Assembly: GCF_964019385.1 (NCBI RefSeq)
Contig: NC_088643.1
Coordinates: 78,011,626-78,075,625, forward strand
Reading direction: 5' to 3'
From: Sycon ciliatum
Taxonomy: Eukaryota > Porifera > Calcarea > Leucosolenida > Sycettidae
DNA length: 64,000 nucleotides
Position 1 is the stretch's first letter; each line of letters starts with the position of its first letter. A model generated the notes under the pieces. It was not told the DNA's origin. It searched no databases and was given only the letters and a program-made list of their open reading frames with translations. Below, one piece after another: positions 1 to 10,156 of this stretch. Made by a program: the position numbers and the translations under genes.

Positions 1-165
1 TGTGTTGAAGCTAGGTGTCAGGACGTCGAATGTTTCAGTACTCTGTCAGTATTGTGCCTAGTTATTGCACTTTCTGACTGTATATAGTATCATGTTACAG
101 TGATGGAGAGTTACTCTTAACTCGTATCCATATGTCCTTTTCTCTTCTACATTATTATTATTATT
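1..165 (+). repeat. Fragment of the hammerhead-associated repeat family
   Basis: This matches the segment at 26810-26960 almost base for base, from the tgtgttgaag.. start to the ccttttctctt.. end, and then runs into an ATT microsatellite at 150-170. It is the 3' part of the repeat whose full copy at 25630-26223 carries a hammerhead ribozyme. No coding potential is visible. Confidence 0.8.
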
Positions 166-196
166 ATTGTAGATTTTGTCTCTTTCCCTCAAACTA

Positions 197-586
197 GTGA
201 AAATTGTAGAAAGGAAAAGACATTATGGATACGAGTTAAGAGTAACTCTCCATCGCTGTAACATGATACTTTATACAGTCACGGAAAGACCAAAGAGGGG
301 AAGGCAAGCGCAACGAAAACGAGCAAAAGCTACAGTCCCAACGGAACAAAGAATGTCGATTGTTACTGGACGATGACAAGACCAGTACAATATTTGACAA
401 AGCGGTCTAACTACAATTCGAAGCAGCAAAGCAGCACACCACCCAACTTGGGTGGGTCATAAATATCAAAGATAAGTAAAGAAATGGGAAGCTTTGCGAA
501 AACGAATTGTACAAGCCGAAAGCCAAACTCCTACAGTACTCCTCATGCATGACATTGTGATGGACTAGTTGACTACAAAACGGAGA
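197..586 (-). repeat. Fragment of the hammerhead-associated repeat family
   Basis: This is homologous to the repeat at 25640-26130, with an internal deletion of about 130 bases near 285. It ends at ctacaaaac, exactly where the full copy continues into the ribozyme, so the ribozyme is missing here. The next repeat fragment begins immediately in the opposite orientation. Confidence 0.8.
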
Positions 587-795
587 TGTGTTGAAACTAG
601 GTGTCAGGACGTCGAATGTCTCAGTACTCTGTCAGTTTTGTGCCTAGTTATTGCACTTTCTGACTGTATAAAGTATCATGTTACAGTGATGGAGAGTTAC
701 TCTTAACTCGTATCCATAATGTCTTTTCCTTTCTACATTTATTTATGGCTCAACATCCGAGTTTCAAATTATTATTATTATTATTATTATTATGC
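587..795 (+). repeat. Fragment of the hammerhead-associated repeat family, ending in (ATT)n
   Basis: This is a plus-oriented copy of the segment seen at 26800-26990, ending with the conserved tail atttatttatggctcaacat followed by an (ATT)n tract at 769-793. The same tail meets a microsatellite at 26985, so the microsatellite junction is a feature of the family. Confidence 0.75.
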
Positions 796-929
796 TTGTT
801 CGCGTTGACATTACCAAGCAAGCTTGGCTAGTCTTCGCATAAGCCAAATGAACAAAAGAAATGAGGAACGGGCGAGGCCAATGAGGTGAACACACGCGTG
901 CAACTGCAGAATAGGCAAAAGGAATACCG

Positions 930-1862
930 TAGAATCCCGCGGATAAGCCCATGGCTTATCTATTTCACAAGGACATTTCGGTGGGCTTATACAAGAACAT
1001 GGGCTTATACGCCGACCCCAAAATTGTGCTATTGAAAAGTACCGAGGAAGTGAGAAGTACCTTGCTGAAAATCACTGTGCAAACAAAAACAACCGATGAT
1101 TGTGTTGAAATGTTCAAACAAAAAAACGAAATAACCTACATGTACTACGTACATAGTACGACCTAGGCCCATGGGAGAGAAAAGAGCAGTACGTGGCATG
1201 TGGCCTCTAATTTCCTAAAAACTTTGAAATTCTCCGTGAAGTCCAAATTTGAAATTGCAATTTGTATTTGCTCGCAGTGGACATAGTTTGATGCGCTCCC
1301 CATGATATCAAGCGAATGGCCGAGGGCCCTCTTGATTGGTACCGTACTTCCGCACATATAAGCGCATGTGCTTATGTCCGGATATAAGCGCACCTCTCAA
1401 TTATAAGCGCATGTGCTTATATGTGAACACTATTGGTGAAAAGGCGGGAGCGAAATATACCACTACAGTCCATTTCAAAACTATAGACGCGTACCTAGGC
1501 AAAAACCGTTATGCCAGCATCTATACCACATAAAATTTGTGATCACTTTGTGCATAAATTTTTCCAAATTGGGCGTCTGTTATCCAATCCTTTAGAAACT
1601 ATATGAGAGTAATTGTGGAGCGATCCTGAGCAATATTCCGAAAACTATTCTCAAAAAGTTCCAGCCAAATTTGAAATATTTCAAAAACCCTACGCGTCTA
1701 TAGTTTTGAAATGCACTGTAAGTAGTGTGATTACACCATTGTTTAGGACACAGACAAACCTGTATTGTGCATATAAGCGCATGGGCTTCTACCCGAACAT
1801 GTTTACACAGCCAAAGATCTTTTTTGCAGCAAATTTTCGCTTATAAGCGCATGCGCTTATAT
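930..1862. repeat. Cluster of short palindromic ATAAGC..GCTTAT repeats
   Basis: Short palindromes of the type ataagcgcatgtgcttat occur at about 944-960, 1354-1375, 1401-1420, 1769-1787 and 1840-1860. Between them the sequence is AT-rich without a convincing open frame. The palindromes look like overlapping or degenerate termini of small DNA transposons, but I could not match two ends into one element. Confidence 0.45.
1172..1262 (+). repeat. Dispersed direct repeat, copy 1
   Basis: About 85 bases starting gagaaaagagcagtacgtgg are repeated nearly exactly at 2079-2163. The two copies are 0.9 kb apart and flank the palindrome cluster and the tRNA-like sequence. Confidence 0.75.
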
Positions 1863-1954
1863 GTGGGGAAGTATGGTATGAGCTGCCAGTATGATGCAAG
1901 CCAGATGTGAATTGATCGAAGAAGGATAGATTTACCATCACTGTGGATAAGAGT

Positions 1955-2031
1955 CATACTGTAGCTCAGTTGGTTAGAGCATTGCTCGCGAATAGCAAGG
2001 TCCCTGGTTCGAGTCCCGGTGGTGTGACTGA
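1955..2031 (+). repeat. tRNA-like sequence, probable SINE head
   Basis: A pol III A box (tagctcagttggttagagc) and B box (ggttcgagtccc) are correctly spaced, and a tRNA-like acceptor stem can be drawn with wobble pairs. The anticodon loop reads cgcgaat with no T at position 33, and no CCA or terminator is evident. I therefore call it a tRNA-derived SINE head or tRNA pseudogene rather than a working tRNA. Its core resembles the tRNA-like units at 24.7-25.5 kb. Confidence 0.6.
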
Positions 2032-2078
2032 TGATTTTTCTTTCTTTCATATCTGGCTTGCAAGTGTTGAGTTTCGGA

Positions 2079-2163
2079 GAGAAAAGAGCAGTACGTGGCA
2101 TGTGGCCTCTAATTTCCTAAAAACTTTGAAATTCTCCGTGAAGTCCAAATTTGAAATTGCAGC
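2079..2163 (+). repeat. Dispersed direct repeat, copy 2
   Basis: This is the second copy of the sequence at 1172-1262, lying directly downstream of the tRNA-like element. Confidence 0.75.
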
Positions 2164-2342
2164 CCACATGTAACTGGGCATTCTCCATCTGCATTCAATA
2201 ATCAAAACGAAACTCCTTCAAACCCACCCACCCCCAAACGAAAACTTTTCGTTTTGAAAAACAATTGGTAACCTTGGAGCAAAATGAAGTAACTATTCTT
2301 GTCATCCGATAATGTGCTCCCTGTTTGATAACAAAAGTAAAG

Positions 2343-2398
2343 CTGTGCTGAGGAGCTCTAACAGAGCGAAACAGTTGCTGTCCACAGATTTGAGTATT
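2343..2398 (+). repeat. Direct repeat of about 56 bases, copy 1
   Basis: The sequence beginning ctgtgctgagga recurs at 2596-2651 with few changes. The stretch from 2165 to 2864 otherwise holds no gene I can support. Confidence 0.7.
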
Positions 2399-2595
2399 AT
2401 GCTCCCTAGCAGTCAGCAATGTCGTTAGGTTGAGCACTCTTACCTTAGCGCGAACCCTTGCCGCTCGCCTTGTGCAACGCTCACTGCTCTTGGAGCATTT
2501 CGAGCACTCTTGGCGGGGTTTGCAGCTCTTTATAAAAATGCTTTGCTTCACGGAAACGTATTTCATTGCCAAGAGCTGCGCTTCGGTCCTCTGAG

Positions 2596-2651
2596 CTGTG
2601 CTGAGGAGTTCTAACAGAGTGAAACAGTTGCTGTCCACAGATTTGAGTAAC
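2596..2651 (+). repeat. Direct repeat of about 56 bases, copy 2
   Basis: Second copy of 2343-2398, about 250 bases downstream. Confidence 0.7.
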
Positions 2652-2864
2652 AAGTAAAGAGTAAAGAGGGAGAGGACATTGCTACTTTGTGTTATTCTAT
2701 TAACACTACGTCAGCCAGCCTTACACAGATAAATGCCTTGTAAATAGCCGTCGATTTCTTCTTCTTTTTCTTTTTCCCGTGAGTGATACAGCACTGGTCT
2801 GCTGGGTGAATGTGGAGTTTGTCTTCAACAATGCGTGCTGTCAATATGTCCTTCTGTGTCTCAG

Positions 2865-2949
2865 GAGCAATACATCTACATATACCGCTGTATGGCGAAT
2901 GTATGTGAACGAGTGCTGGCACTACGCAATAATGACGACTTGGCTGGTG
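2865..2949 (+). CDS. Penultimate exon of a possible tyrosine-phosphatase-like gene
   Basis: A good acceptor (ttctgtgtctcag) precedes an open segment starting EQYIYIYRCMANVCERV, and a GTGAGT donor follows at 2950. The pattern QYIYIYR is reminiscent of the end of the protein tyrosine phosphatase catalytic domain, where a Q-Y-x-F/Y-x-Y helix is common. That is a resemblance, not a confident assignment. The exon ends in phase 1, which fits the acceptor at 3441. I could not find upstream exons in the transposon-rich sequence before it, so the gene is either partial or has very distant 5' exons. Confidence 0.4.
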
Positions 2950-3440
2950 GTGAGTCTCGAGCTGTGGCAACATCTTACCAAATCCGTTCACTTAAAATTC
3001 TCTTTTCAATCGTTACTCGACTAGTGTTTGCATGCAGTGGATGGTGGTCCTGATGGTCTTAAGCTCCTCTTCGGCTACTGATTGCCAGCTTTCTGTACTG
3101 TATCACTGTATGATTCCCTCATGAGCTTCTGACTTCTGGTCTTTAGTAGCTTCTAACTTTTCAGTTTTGACTGCTCAACTCATTATTGGGGGCTATTTAG
3201 CCGTCACGAAGCTGTGCTCTCGGCATTGCAATGATTCACTTCAATGCAAACAAGCACAGTTTCTACTGGCAACTATACATGTTATCTCGGCTGTTGAAAT
3301 GAGTCACACCGGTTGCCTGTGCTACTACCTGTAAATAGCCTTTTTTCGCTGTGGCTCCCACCTGTGCTCTCTTCCCCTCCCCCCCCCCCCCCCCCCCACC
3401 TCCCACTAAGATATCTTTTCCTGTTTCTCTGTGAATGCAG

Positions 3441-3745
3441 AGGTGAACCGTGAACAGCTGATGGATCAAGTCGCTGAACAACTCATCGGCAAGTCAGCAG
3501 GTCCGAAGAAGGAGTTATCCGTGCATCAGAACACACTGATGGCAGATTGTTCACTGGGGCGTACTTCCTACAAGTTAGGCGACGACAATGGAGACAGTCC
3601 CAAGAAAGTAGCATCAGTGTCCGCCATGACTTTTGTAGATGACTCGTCGCCACCAGCAACTGAACCAAGTCGCTTAGCAGACCTGACGCAAAGGAAGCAG
3701 GGTGCAGGCGAGGACTCAACGGTGCCACGAATCATTGACCTCTAA
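3441..3745 (+). CDS. Terminal exon of the same possible phosphatase-like gene
   Basis: The acceptor tgaatgcag at 3432-3440 opens a frame of about 100 residues ending at a TAA at 3743-3745. With the exon at 2865-2949 the junction keeps phase and reads ..DLAGEVNREQLMDQ. The tail is hydrophilic, rich in Ser, Thr, Asp and Lys, and ends PRIIDL, so it looks like a disordered C-terminus. A long poly(C) tract lies in the preceding intron and a (CT)n tract just after the stop. No domain is recognised in this exon alone. Confidence 0.45.
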
Positions 3746-3758
3746 CCCATAAAAAACC

Positions 3759-3759
<1 letters not shown>

Positions 3760-3817
<58 letters not shown>
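3760..3817. repeat. (CT)n microsatellite
   Basis: About 58 bases of pure CT dinucleotide immediately after the stop codon at 3745. Confidence 0.95.
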
Positions 3818-3818
<1 letters not shown>

Positions 3819-3819
3819 A

Positions 3820-4515
3820 CAACCATGTACAGATGTTTTCTACATTGAGACCTGTTTTTAATAGCATACTTGATAGTACTACTTGGCAGTAGTAGTAGCA
3901 GTAGTGTTTTCGTGCCACTTTTCCCCGTTTCTTACTGCCAAGCCAGTTCTAATGTGCACCCATCGTTGGATTTCTGGTATTTCTGTAATGATAATTTTTG
4001 CCATCTCTAGATGTCATGCAGCCACGCCGAAAGACGGGTATTTTCAAGAGCCTCTATTTTACAACAGATACCAATTAGGCACTCTTCACACGTTCCGTAA
4101 CCTGCTTACTATTATCTGGTGCACCTCAACAAGAGTAATTTTACCGACTTTTTCAGTCGACTTTGTCTATGTCAGCAAGCAATGCTAGTTAGACCCCGCA
4201 TTTAAAAGCCTTCCCTAGCGCTAGCAGTGTGCCTGTCAGGTATACAGGGTAATTTGAAGCCATAGATCATTCCTAATATTTGTAATGAGTCGCTTACTGT
4301 GTTTATGTTTGTGTCTAGTGCTGTCAGCATGATTATTTTTGCTCAAAACTACTTCAGTATATTGTGTATTCTCTGATTGAAGAGTGAGAATCAAGATTGT
4401 TTAGTATATGACAATGATGCCCTTACCGTGCTTACTGTTTGCATTGTGCTGGTAAGCATTAGTTATAGTGTACTTTTAAAAACAATGTCGTCTTATACCT
4501 GTATCACAGACGTGT
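3820..4515. other. No gene recognised
   Basis: AT-rich sequence without open frames of coding character or paired splice signals. It probably includes the 3' untranslated region and downstream flank of the exon ending at 3745. Confidence 0.5.
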
Positions 4516-4517
4516 TT

Positions 4518-4600
4518 CTGTGTGTGTGTGTGTGTGCGTGTGTATGTGAGTGTGTGTGTGTGCGTGCGTGTGTGTGTGCGTGTGTGTGTGTGTGTGTGTC
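4518..4600. repeat. (TG)n microsatellite
   Basis: Imperfect TG/GTGCG dinucleotide array directly upstream of the SINE at 4600. Confidence 0.95.
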
Positions 4601-4990
4601 CCATATGGTGCAGTGGTATGTGCAGCGATTTCCAATCGATAGGTTGCGGGTTCGATTCCCGACAATTATGGTCACACACGTCTTTCTTCTCTTTCTCAGA
4701 CTCCTCCTGACTTTTCTTTCATTCTCCTGGGTGGTTACCAACAGCCAGTGCATGCCGGAGTATGTGGTGTGATGTGTGTGCGTGAAAGAAATGAAAAAAT
4801 GAAAAAAAAGACCAAAAAGTAGGGATTCACTGGCCAGAAAAAGCCACTTCATAGCTGTGTGGTGTAGACCAGGCTGAATAGTGGCGGTCAATTCTTCAGC
4901 CTTGCAAGCTTTTTGAATGGTGCAATCCCAGCACAAGCTGCTATGGCTTCTGCTGTAGCATCGCTATCATCGCCTCCGGCGATGGGCGTC
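4600..4990 (+). repeat. tRNA-derived SINE, copy with tRNA-like head
   Basis: The head (4600-4675) has an A-box-like tggtgcagtggtatg and a B box ggttcgattcccg. The body that follows, from the tagggattcactggccag motif through the ..catcgcctccggcgatggg end, recurs in inverted orientation at 40567-40850, 56500-56660 and 62145-62325. Only this copy keeps the tRNA-like head. A (TG)n tract follows the element at 5008-5042. Confidence 0.75.
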
Positions 4991-5214
4991 CAATGGTCCA
5001 ATGGTGTGTGCGTGTGTGTGTGTGTGTGCGTGTGTGTGTGTGCCCATGAATGGTTGTAACAGATGTGACAACTGTTGACAAGGCAGACCGCCACCGGCGG
5101 AAGCAGGTTTTGATTGGTCCGGCCATACCCTAGTCTTTCATATGCTGTGTATGATATCGAGGGTATACACATGACACACCTCTCAGCAGTAAACACACGT
5201 TGGTGACCAAAAGG

Positions 5215-6928
5215 TTCTGTCCCCGGGGAAAATCGCGATTCCGCGGCCGCGTTTTTTCCGCGTTTTTGCGATTTTTTAAAAGACCGCGTTTTCCGCGATT
5301 TTCCCGCGTTTCTTGAACTTTTTTGTTGCACTACACGTACACACATGTGCACTGTTCGGTTGTGAGCCGTTGACGTCACAAACTGGTCAAGTACAGAGTC
5401 TAGTCTACGTGTACAGTGGTGTGTAGGGCGCGCGCTCCCTAGCATGCACATGGCACATGACGGGCTCCTCAGTCACTGTGGTGGCGCAGAAAGCATCCTG
5501 CTCTGCGCTTGACTGCAAACTTGCCGCATATCAATAATATTCACCGCATTCACCGCCCATAACCATGTTGGTTTAGTTTTCTTCGATCTCGCAAAGGCCT
5601 TCGACACTGTTTGGCACAGGGGTCTCTTAGCTAAGCTGCGAACAGTATATCGCATTGATGGCAAGGCTATCGGCTGGCTCTCATCGTATCTCTCTAACCG
5701 ACATCAGCTTGTACGCCTCTCAACTGTGTTATCGGAGCCTTTACCCGTTACTTCTGGAGTCCCCCAGGGTTCAATCCTTGGGCCACTGCTATTTCTCCTG
5801 TATATTAATGACCTCCCCGATATTGCCCCTGGTGTCAGCCTTTTCGCTGACGACACAGCTCTGCTTTGCTGCAATGCTTGCCCTATACGCCTGCACGAAG
5901 CCATGCAAGATAGCATTGGGAAAGTTATAACCTGGATGCATGATTGGAAGTTGCAGCCAAACGTTGATAAAACGGCAGCTATGTACATTTCCCCTTCTCC
6001 CCCTTCCCTGCCACTTTGTTTTCCTTCTTCAAGTGTTGCTATTCGTATTGTTGAAGAGCATAAGCATTTTGGCGTTATTATTGACTCTAAATTGTCGTGG
6101 TCACCCCATGTGCAGTATGTCAGCAAGCGCACAAGCTCCATCCTTGGGGCTCTTCAAGCCCACTGTAGACATCTTACTGTAGACATCTTCCTCTTTCTTG
6201 CAAACGCTTGTTTTATCGTTGCTATATATTGCCCTTACTTGACTACTGTGATACTGCTTGGTCTGGCATAACTACTACTGTATTGAACAAGCTAGAAACC
6301 CATAACCGCATGCTCCTTAAAATCTTATTTAGCAAAGATCGTCGCTTTCCCTCCGCTGGTCTTTACGAAATTGCCAAGATCAGTCCCCTTTCCACTCGAC
6401 ATAAGTACCACCTCTGTGTTCTCATACATAAAATATTACTAAATAAAATACCCTTGCATATGCAGGCTTATAATTGGTTCTCCGAAACACGGAATACCCG
6501 GAACTCACTCAGTCTCCCACGCGCTGCCTCCACCCTATTCACTAGATCCCCGATCTTTGCTGGCTATGTGTTTTGGGCAACATTACCAACGCAGGCCAAG
6601 ACCAGCACGTCGATGGATAATTTTGTTGCTAAAATCTCTGCTCAATTATAGGTTTCATGTATATCCTGCTGGTTTGTCTCCTCCTTTGCCTTCTTTGCCT
6701 CTTATTTGTATTCTTTTATCTGTTTTACTGCTGTGGTTGGCTTTCACCCTTGTCTCAGTTTTATTGGCCGTCATCATGATGTGCCATGAGATAATGATAT
6801 AAATACAAAATACAAAAAAAATATTTACCGCATATTTACCGCAAATTCACCGCAAATTATGCCATATTTACCCGCAAATTACACCGCAAATTCTGGGATT
6901 TTTTCCGTGATTTTCCCCGGGGACAGAA
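5215..6928. mobile_element. TIR DNA element split by a LINE insertion
   Basis: The left end TTCTGTCCCCGGGGAAAATC is matched by its reverse complement at 6909-6928, giving terminal inverted repeats of about 20 bases. Subterminal sequence is rich in ccgcg/ccgcaaa motifs on both sides. The interior is occupied by a 5'-truncated LINE (about 5561-6820), which begins in a run of ttcaccgc motifs and resumes the same motif after its A-rich tail. The element itself appears non-autonomous. I see no clean target-site duplication. Confidence 0.7.
5561..6820 (+). mobile_element. 5'-truncated CR1/jockey-like LINE reverse transcriptase
   Basis: The open frame starts inside the RT catalytic region with FFDLAKAFDTVWH (5579-5617) and continues through VTSGVPQGSILGPLLF and FADDTALL, which are RT motifs A, B' and C including the catalytic Asp pair. 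Frame is lost near 6200-6260 by an indel and the C-terminal region continues in another frame to 6651. The copy ends in an A-rich tail with taaatacaaaatacaaaaaa near 6820. It is non-functional because of the truncation and the frameshift. Confidence 0.85.
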
Positions 6929-6934
6929 GGTTGG

Positions 6935-7341
6935 TCAGCCTGGGACTACCCAGACCGGTTCTGCCGGGCCTGCTGCAAGAAGGAGCGCAAAGAACTTCAT
7001 AAAATTAAAAACCAGCTGCAGCATAAATGTGTAAGTTCTTGCATGCTGCTTCGAGCTTCAATGTTTCTTGAATGAATGACAGTGAATGCACATGTGATGG
7101 AGAGAAAAAACTTAAAAGAAAAGTCAAGCTTGTTGACATTGTGTTTTGCTCTCTTTGTGCAGGATACACCTCAGTTGCAAGCTTAAAACTCGGTGCTCAG
7201 TTTCTCACGGCTGTACTGCGAGTTCGCGATGTGATCTTCCAATATACGTTGCTGGCGGAATGGCATGGCTTACTCGACTGGCTGGCCGGACAAAAACTTT
7301 CGTATGCACCCTTAGCTGTTCTTGAACTTCACCTCTATTGA
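6935..7341 (+). other. Two possible orphan exons, uncertain
   Basis: Right after the TIR element an open stretch reads WDYPDRFCRACCKKERKELHK up to a GTGTAAGT donor near 7030. A good acceptor (tctctttgtgcag) sits at 7151-7163. The simplest splice of the two gives an early stop in two phases, so I cannot support a product. They may be remains of a gene interrupted by the TIR element. Confidence 0.2.
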
Positions 7342-7509
7342 TGACATTTGTACCGGTTCTTTTAAAAGTAGGTTGATGGGTGATTCTAAAGTTTTAAAAG
7401 CCATCGAGGGCCCCTGGTTGGTGTCCTGGTGGGGACAGTCAGTTTCTTCTTCAGACTTTTCCCGTTTGCAACTTTCCCTCAAACTTACGAGTATTCAGAG
7501 TAGTAAAGT

Positions 7510-7885
7510 TTAATCTCATATTTTTCTGATGAAGTCATATTGAGCAATGACCATGTATCTTGTCAGGTCTTCCGGCAACTTGGGAGTCCATTTCCCATGA
7601 TTTCTAGTTCTTGATCTGACAGGCTTGACTATACTCGCTGAGTCCTCAATGTAATCAGACGGACATTGGATCTTCAGATCATCACAATCATAGTTTTCTG
7701 AGTGTGGAAACAGGATCAGCAACCATATCCTCATAGCGCACATCCACAGTTCGGTAGCGTGCCTTGACTGTGGCCACAGCAGTCACTAATCTCGAGTACG
7801 TCTTGATGGTACAGCTACCCTTCCTGGGTCACCCAAGACTTCTTTCGCCTCAACGACTGTTCTGTTGACGATTTTCCTCCCAGTG
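7510..7885 (-). pseudogene. Sulfotransferase 3'-end fragment
   Basis: The sequence is homologous to the last about 120 codons of the sulfotransferase at 32462-34081, including the KIQCPSDYIEDSASIVKPVR stretch. It carries small indels (for example near 7690 and 7815) that break the frame, and it lacks everything upstream of the region matching the ERKIINGTVVEAKE stretch. At 7885 homology stops abruptly and a LINE fragment begins. It is a third, more diverged copy of the gene family and is not functional. Confidence 0.85.
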
Positions 7886-8690
7886 CCGCCTCGAGGTAGG
7901 TCACAAACAGCACCTTCGAGAGTGCATCTCCCTGTGGAGTAGATCTACCAATCGTGGTTGGAAATGGCTCTGAGCGTCGCGAGCCGATGCGAGCTGTGAG
8001 TACTGTGTCTGACAGCAGAACCCGCACCAAGCGCTGGCTATCCATGGGCAGAAACTTCCGGGAACCAAGAACATCCATGAGCCTGCTCCGGTCGATGGTG
8101 TCGAGCGCACGAGACATGTCAATGCCCAGGATATCAATGGAGCACTGGTACTTTTGCACTGTCGCCGCTAGTATAACCACCTATGTGCCCAGACCACATC
8201 GGCCGTTGACCTCTTTGGACGGAAACTTGCCCACTGTGGCATTCACTCAGGAATGCCTCAACAGGTTGCTTCACCCGCTGAAGGGTTAGCAGGGGCAATG
8301 CTTTCCTGAGACTGTGAGAGATAAGAGAATGATAGGGCGCAGGTTTGACAGAGGGCCTTTCTTTTTATTCGGTTTCTGCAAAGCAATCAGCGTTCCATGT
8401 CCAAGAGTTATTGGTTGGTGTGTTTCAAACATTCTGTTCCAGGCTCGCGAGCGCCGATATGAGAGTCTCGCCTCCGTATAATAGTTTTAGTTTTAAAATA
8501 CTATTTGAGAAGCTCTGCTGGCACTGCATCTGGGCCACAAGCTCTGCCATTACTGAGGCGTCCAATGCTTCGTTGCAGTTCCTCTTTGGTCATGGGATTT
8601 TCAAGAGGTCTTGGGTCTCCGACGAATGCTTCTATTGGCTTTGATGTTTCGAATTGGTCACGGAAGTGGGTTCCCACAGCATCATAAAGC
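7885..8690 (-). mobile_element. LINE reverse transcriptase fragment
   Basis: Read on the minus strand, 8690-8500 gives a segment containing LSNGRACGPDAVPAELLK, typical of the N-terminal RT region of non-LTR elements. After a degenerate stretch it gives the SGFRP..RSTADVVWAHRW-like region, ILGIDMSRALDTIDRSRLMD (motif A) and STPQGDALSKVLFVTYLEAAL (motif B'). Several frameshifts are needed. The fragment is fused to a sulfotransferase fragment at 7885 and abuts the 3' end of the next retrotransposon near 8700. Confidence 0.75.
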
Positions 8691-9013
8691 CTCTTTTACG
8701 GGCAAACAGAATACAATACAAATCAAATCAATTCAGGAAAATTCAATTCAATTCAAAGTCGTGACACATCCGGTAAAAAACAGCAAGAAATAATATCTCG
8801 GTGCAAAAGAAGAAAAAGGAAATAAAAAGCCGCTTCATTTTAAAGGACCAAATGAAGAAAAGCAAAGAAATACCCACATCAGCGCTAAATTGCACCTTAA
8901 ATTATAAACAAAAACATGACGCGTCCATTAGCATTGAGGACACTGCCATTAGCGAGGTTATACACACCACTGTTACATCTGTCCCTCAGCCATGGCTAGT
9001 GGGGGCAATGCAT

Positions 9014-10156
9014 TTACCGGTCGATGGTATGCAGAGCGAGCCCCTCTGATGCACATAACTGCAGCTCGGAGGAGTGCAAACGACAGACGGCATCTGACAT
9101 AGGCCATAACCTCGCCATAGCCTCATAGGGCTTGCCATCATGCTGTGCCAGCATAGCGCATAATCGCTTCAAAAACCGCAAGCATTCTGGGGATGCACTG
9201 CCAGCCGTGGTGAAGACAAGCGGGGTAAAGTTACCATGGTCAGCATTGACAATCCTTTCGTTGTACTGCAGCTTCTTCTGCCTCTCGTGCTGGAGAAGGA
9301 GGTCAGCGATGGGCTTCTTTGCGTACGAGGCGGCGTCAGGATGAAAGACTCGAATGTCAAGGAAAGTGTTCTGTGCCCTTGTCCAAAACCCACGTATGCG
9401 GACGTCAGATCGGGCATCATGTGCCGTGTTGGTGCTGGCAGCTCTGAAGACTTCGCCCTCCAGCGGCGCGAGCAATGGCTCCACAGAAACGTCAGGGCAC
9501 ACCTCCGTGACTAAGTCCGCTATCATGTCTCGTACCTCATTATGTCTAATGGTAGGGAAGCCCCCGGTTGGGCAGCACATCGCATGAGCCGCAGTGAAAT
9601 CCTGGCCACACACGCATTTCTCCGGAACATCCCTCAGAGGCCATCCGTACCTCAGCGCAATGGCATCGCGGAAGTCGCACTTGGACAGACTGAAGCCGTG
9701 CTCACGAAGCGGAAGGGTGTGGAGCCAGCTCGATACACCCTTGGCCGAAAGGTGTTCCAACTGGCGAGCGGCAAGCGGAGTAAGTGTTTCCTTGGCGCTC
9801 ATATACCGCTGTTCGTCATGTTTTAGCCGTTCCGCCAGAGCTGCTGACTTGGCTCGCTGGGCTGAATGAATTGCATGCTCTATCGATATCGAGGGCCTGG
9901 ACCGGTCATTCTGGTCGAGTATCTCCAGCGTTTGATCTGATGTGATTTTCCTCGACGTCTCCAGAGCCCCATTAGCCATTTGAGACAGGGATGGCACGGC
10001 AAAGCCACCCAGGCGTGTGGGAAGCTGAAGAACAGCCCATTCGTTGTCCGAAAATGCCTCCCTGCCAGTTACCGCAGGTATCAATACCGTGCGCATCATG
10101 TCATCCATCCGAGAGAGGCAATCGGCTGGAAAAGGTACTGTTCTGAGGAGGTAGGT
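9014..10156 (-). CDS. Retrotransposon ORF continuation: C-terminal restriction-like endonuclease domain
   Basis: This frame is in register with the upstream RT ORF, separated only by the TGA at 10157-10159. From its first Met (10108) it has 364 residues. Around residues 165-179 it reads CVCGQDFTAAHAMCC, a C-x-C-x7-H-x3-4-C knuckle. RHNEVRD follows at 188-194, then RSDV (Asp 235) and LDIRV (Asp 251). This is the order seen in the restriction-like endonuclease of R2/R4/NeSL-type LINEs, where a CCHC knuckle precedes RHN and a PD-(D/E)XK core. The assignment rests on motif order and needs a structural comparison. A second, shorter copy of the domain occurs at 14625-15060. Confidence 0.75.
   Translation of the reverse strand, partial: TYLLRTVPFPADCLSRMDDMMRTVLIPAVTGREAFSDNEWAVLQLPTRLGGFAVPSLSQMANGALETSRKITSDQTLEILDQNDRSRPSISIEHAIHSAQRAKSAALAERLKHDEQRYMSAKETLTPLAARQLEHLSAKGVSSWLHTLPLREHGFSLSKCDFRDAIALRYGWPLRDVPEKCVCGQDFTAAHAMCCPTGGFPTIRHNEVRDMIADLVTEVCPDVSVEPLLAPLEGEVFRAASTNTAHDARSDVRIRGFWTRAQNTFLDIRVFHPDAASYAKKPIADLLLQHERQKKLQYNERIVNADHGNFTPLVFTTAGSASPECLRFLKRLCAMLAQHDGKPYEAMARLWPMSDAVCRLHSSELQLCASEGLALHTIDR

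Noticed and set aside
1955..2031. Functional tRNA gene
   Set aside because: The anticodon loop has no T33, the T stem carries a mismatch and no T-run terminator follows; a SINE head is more likely.
4476..5126. ORFs rich in His-Thr or Val-Cys on both strands
   Set aside because: Products of (TG)n/(CA)n microsatellites and a SINE.
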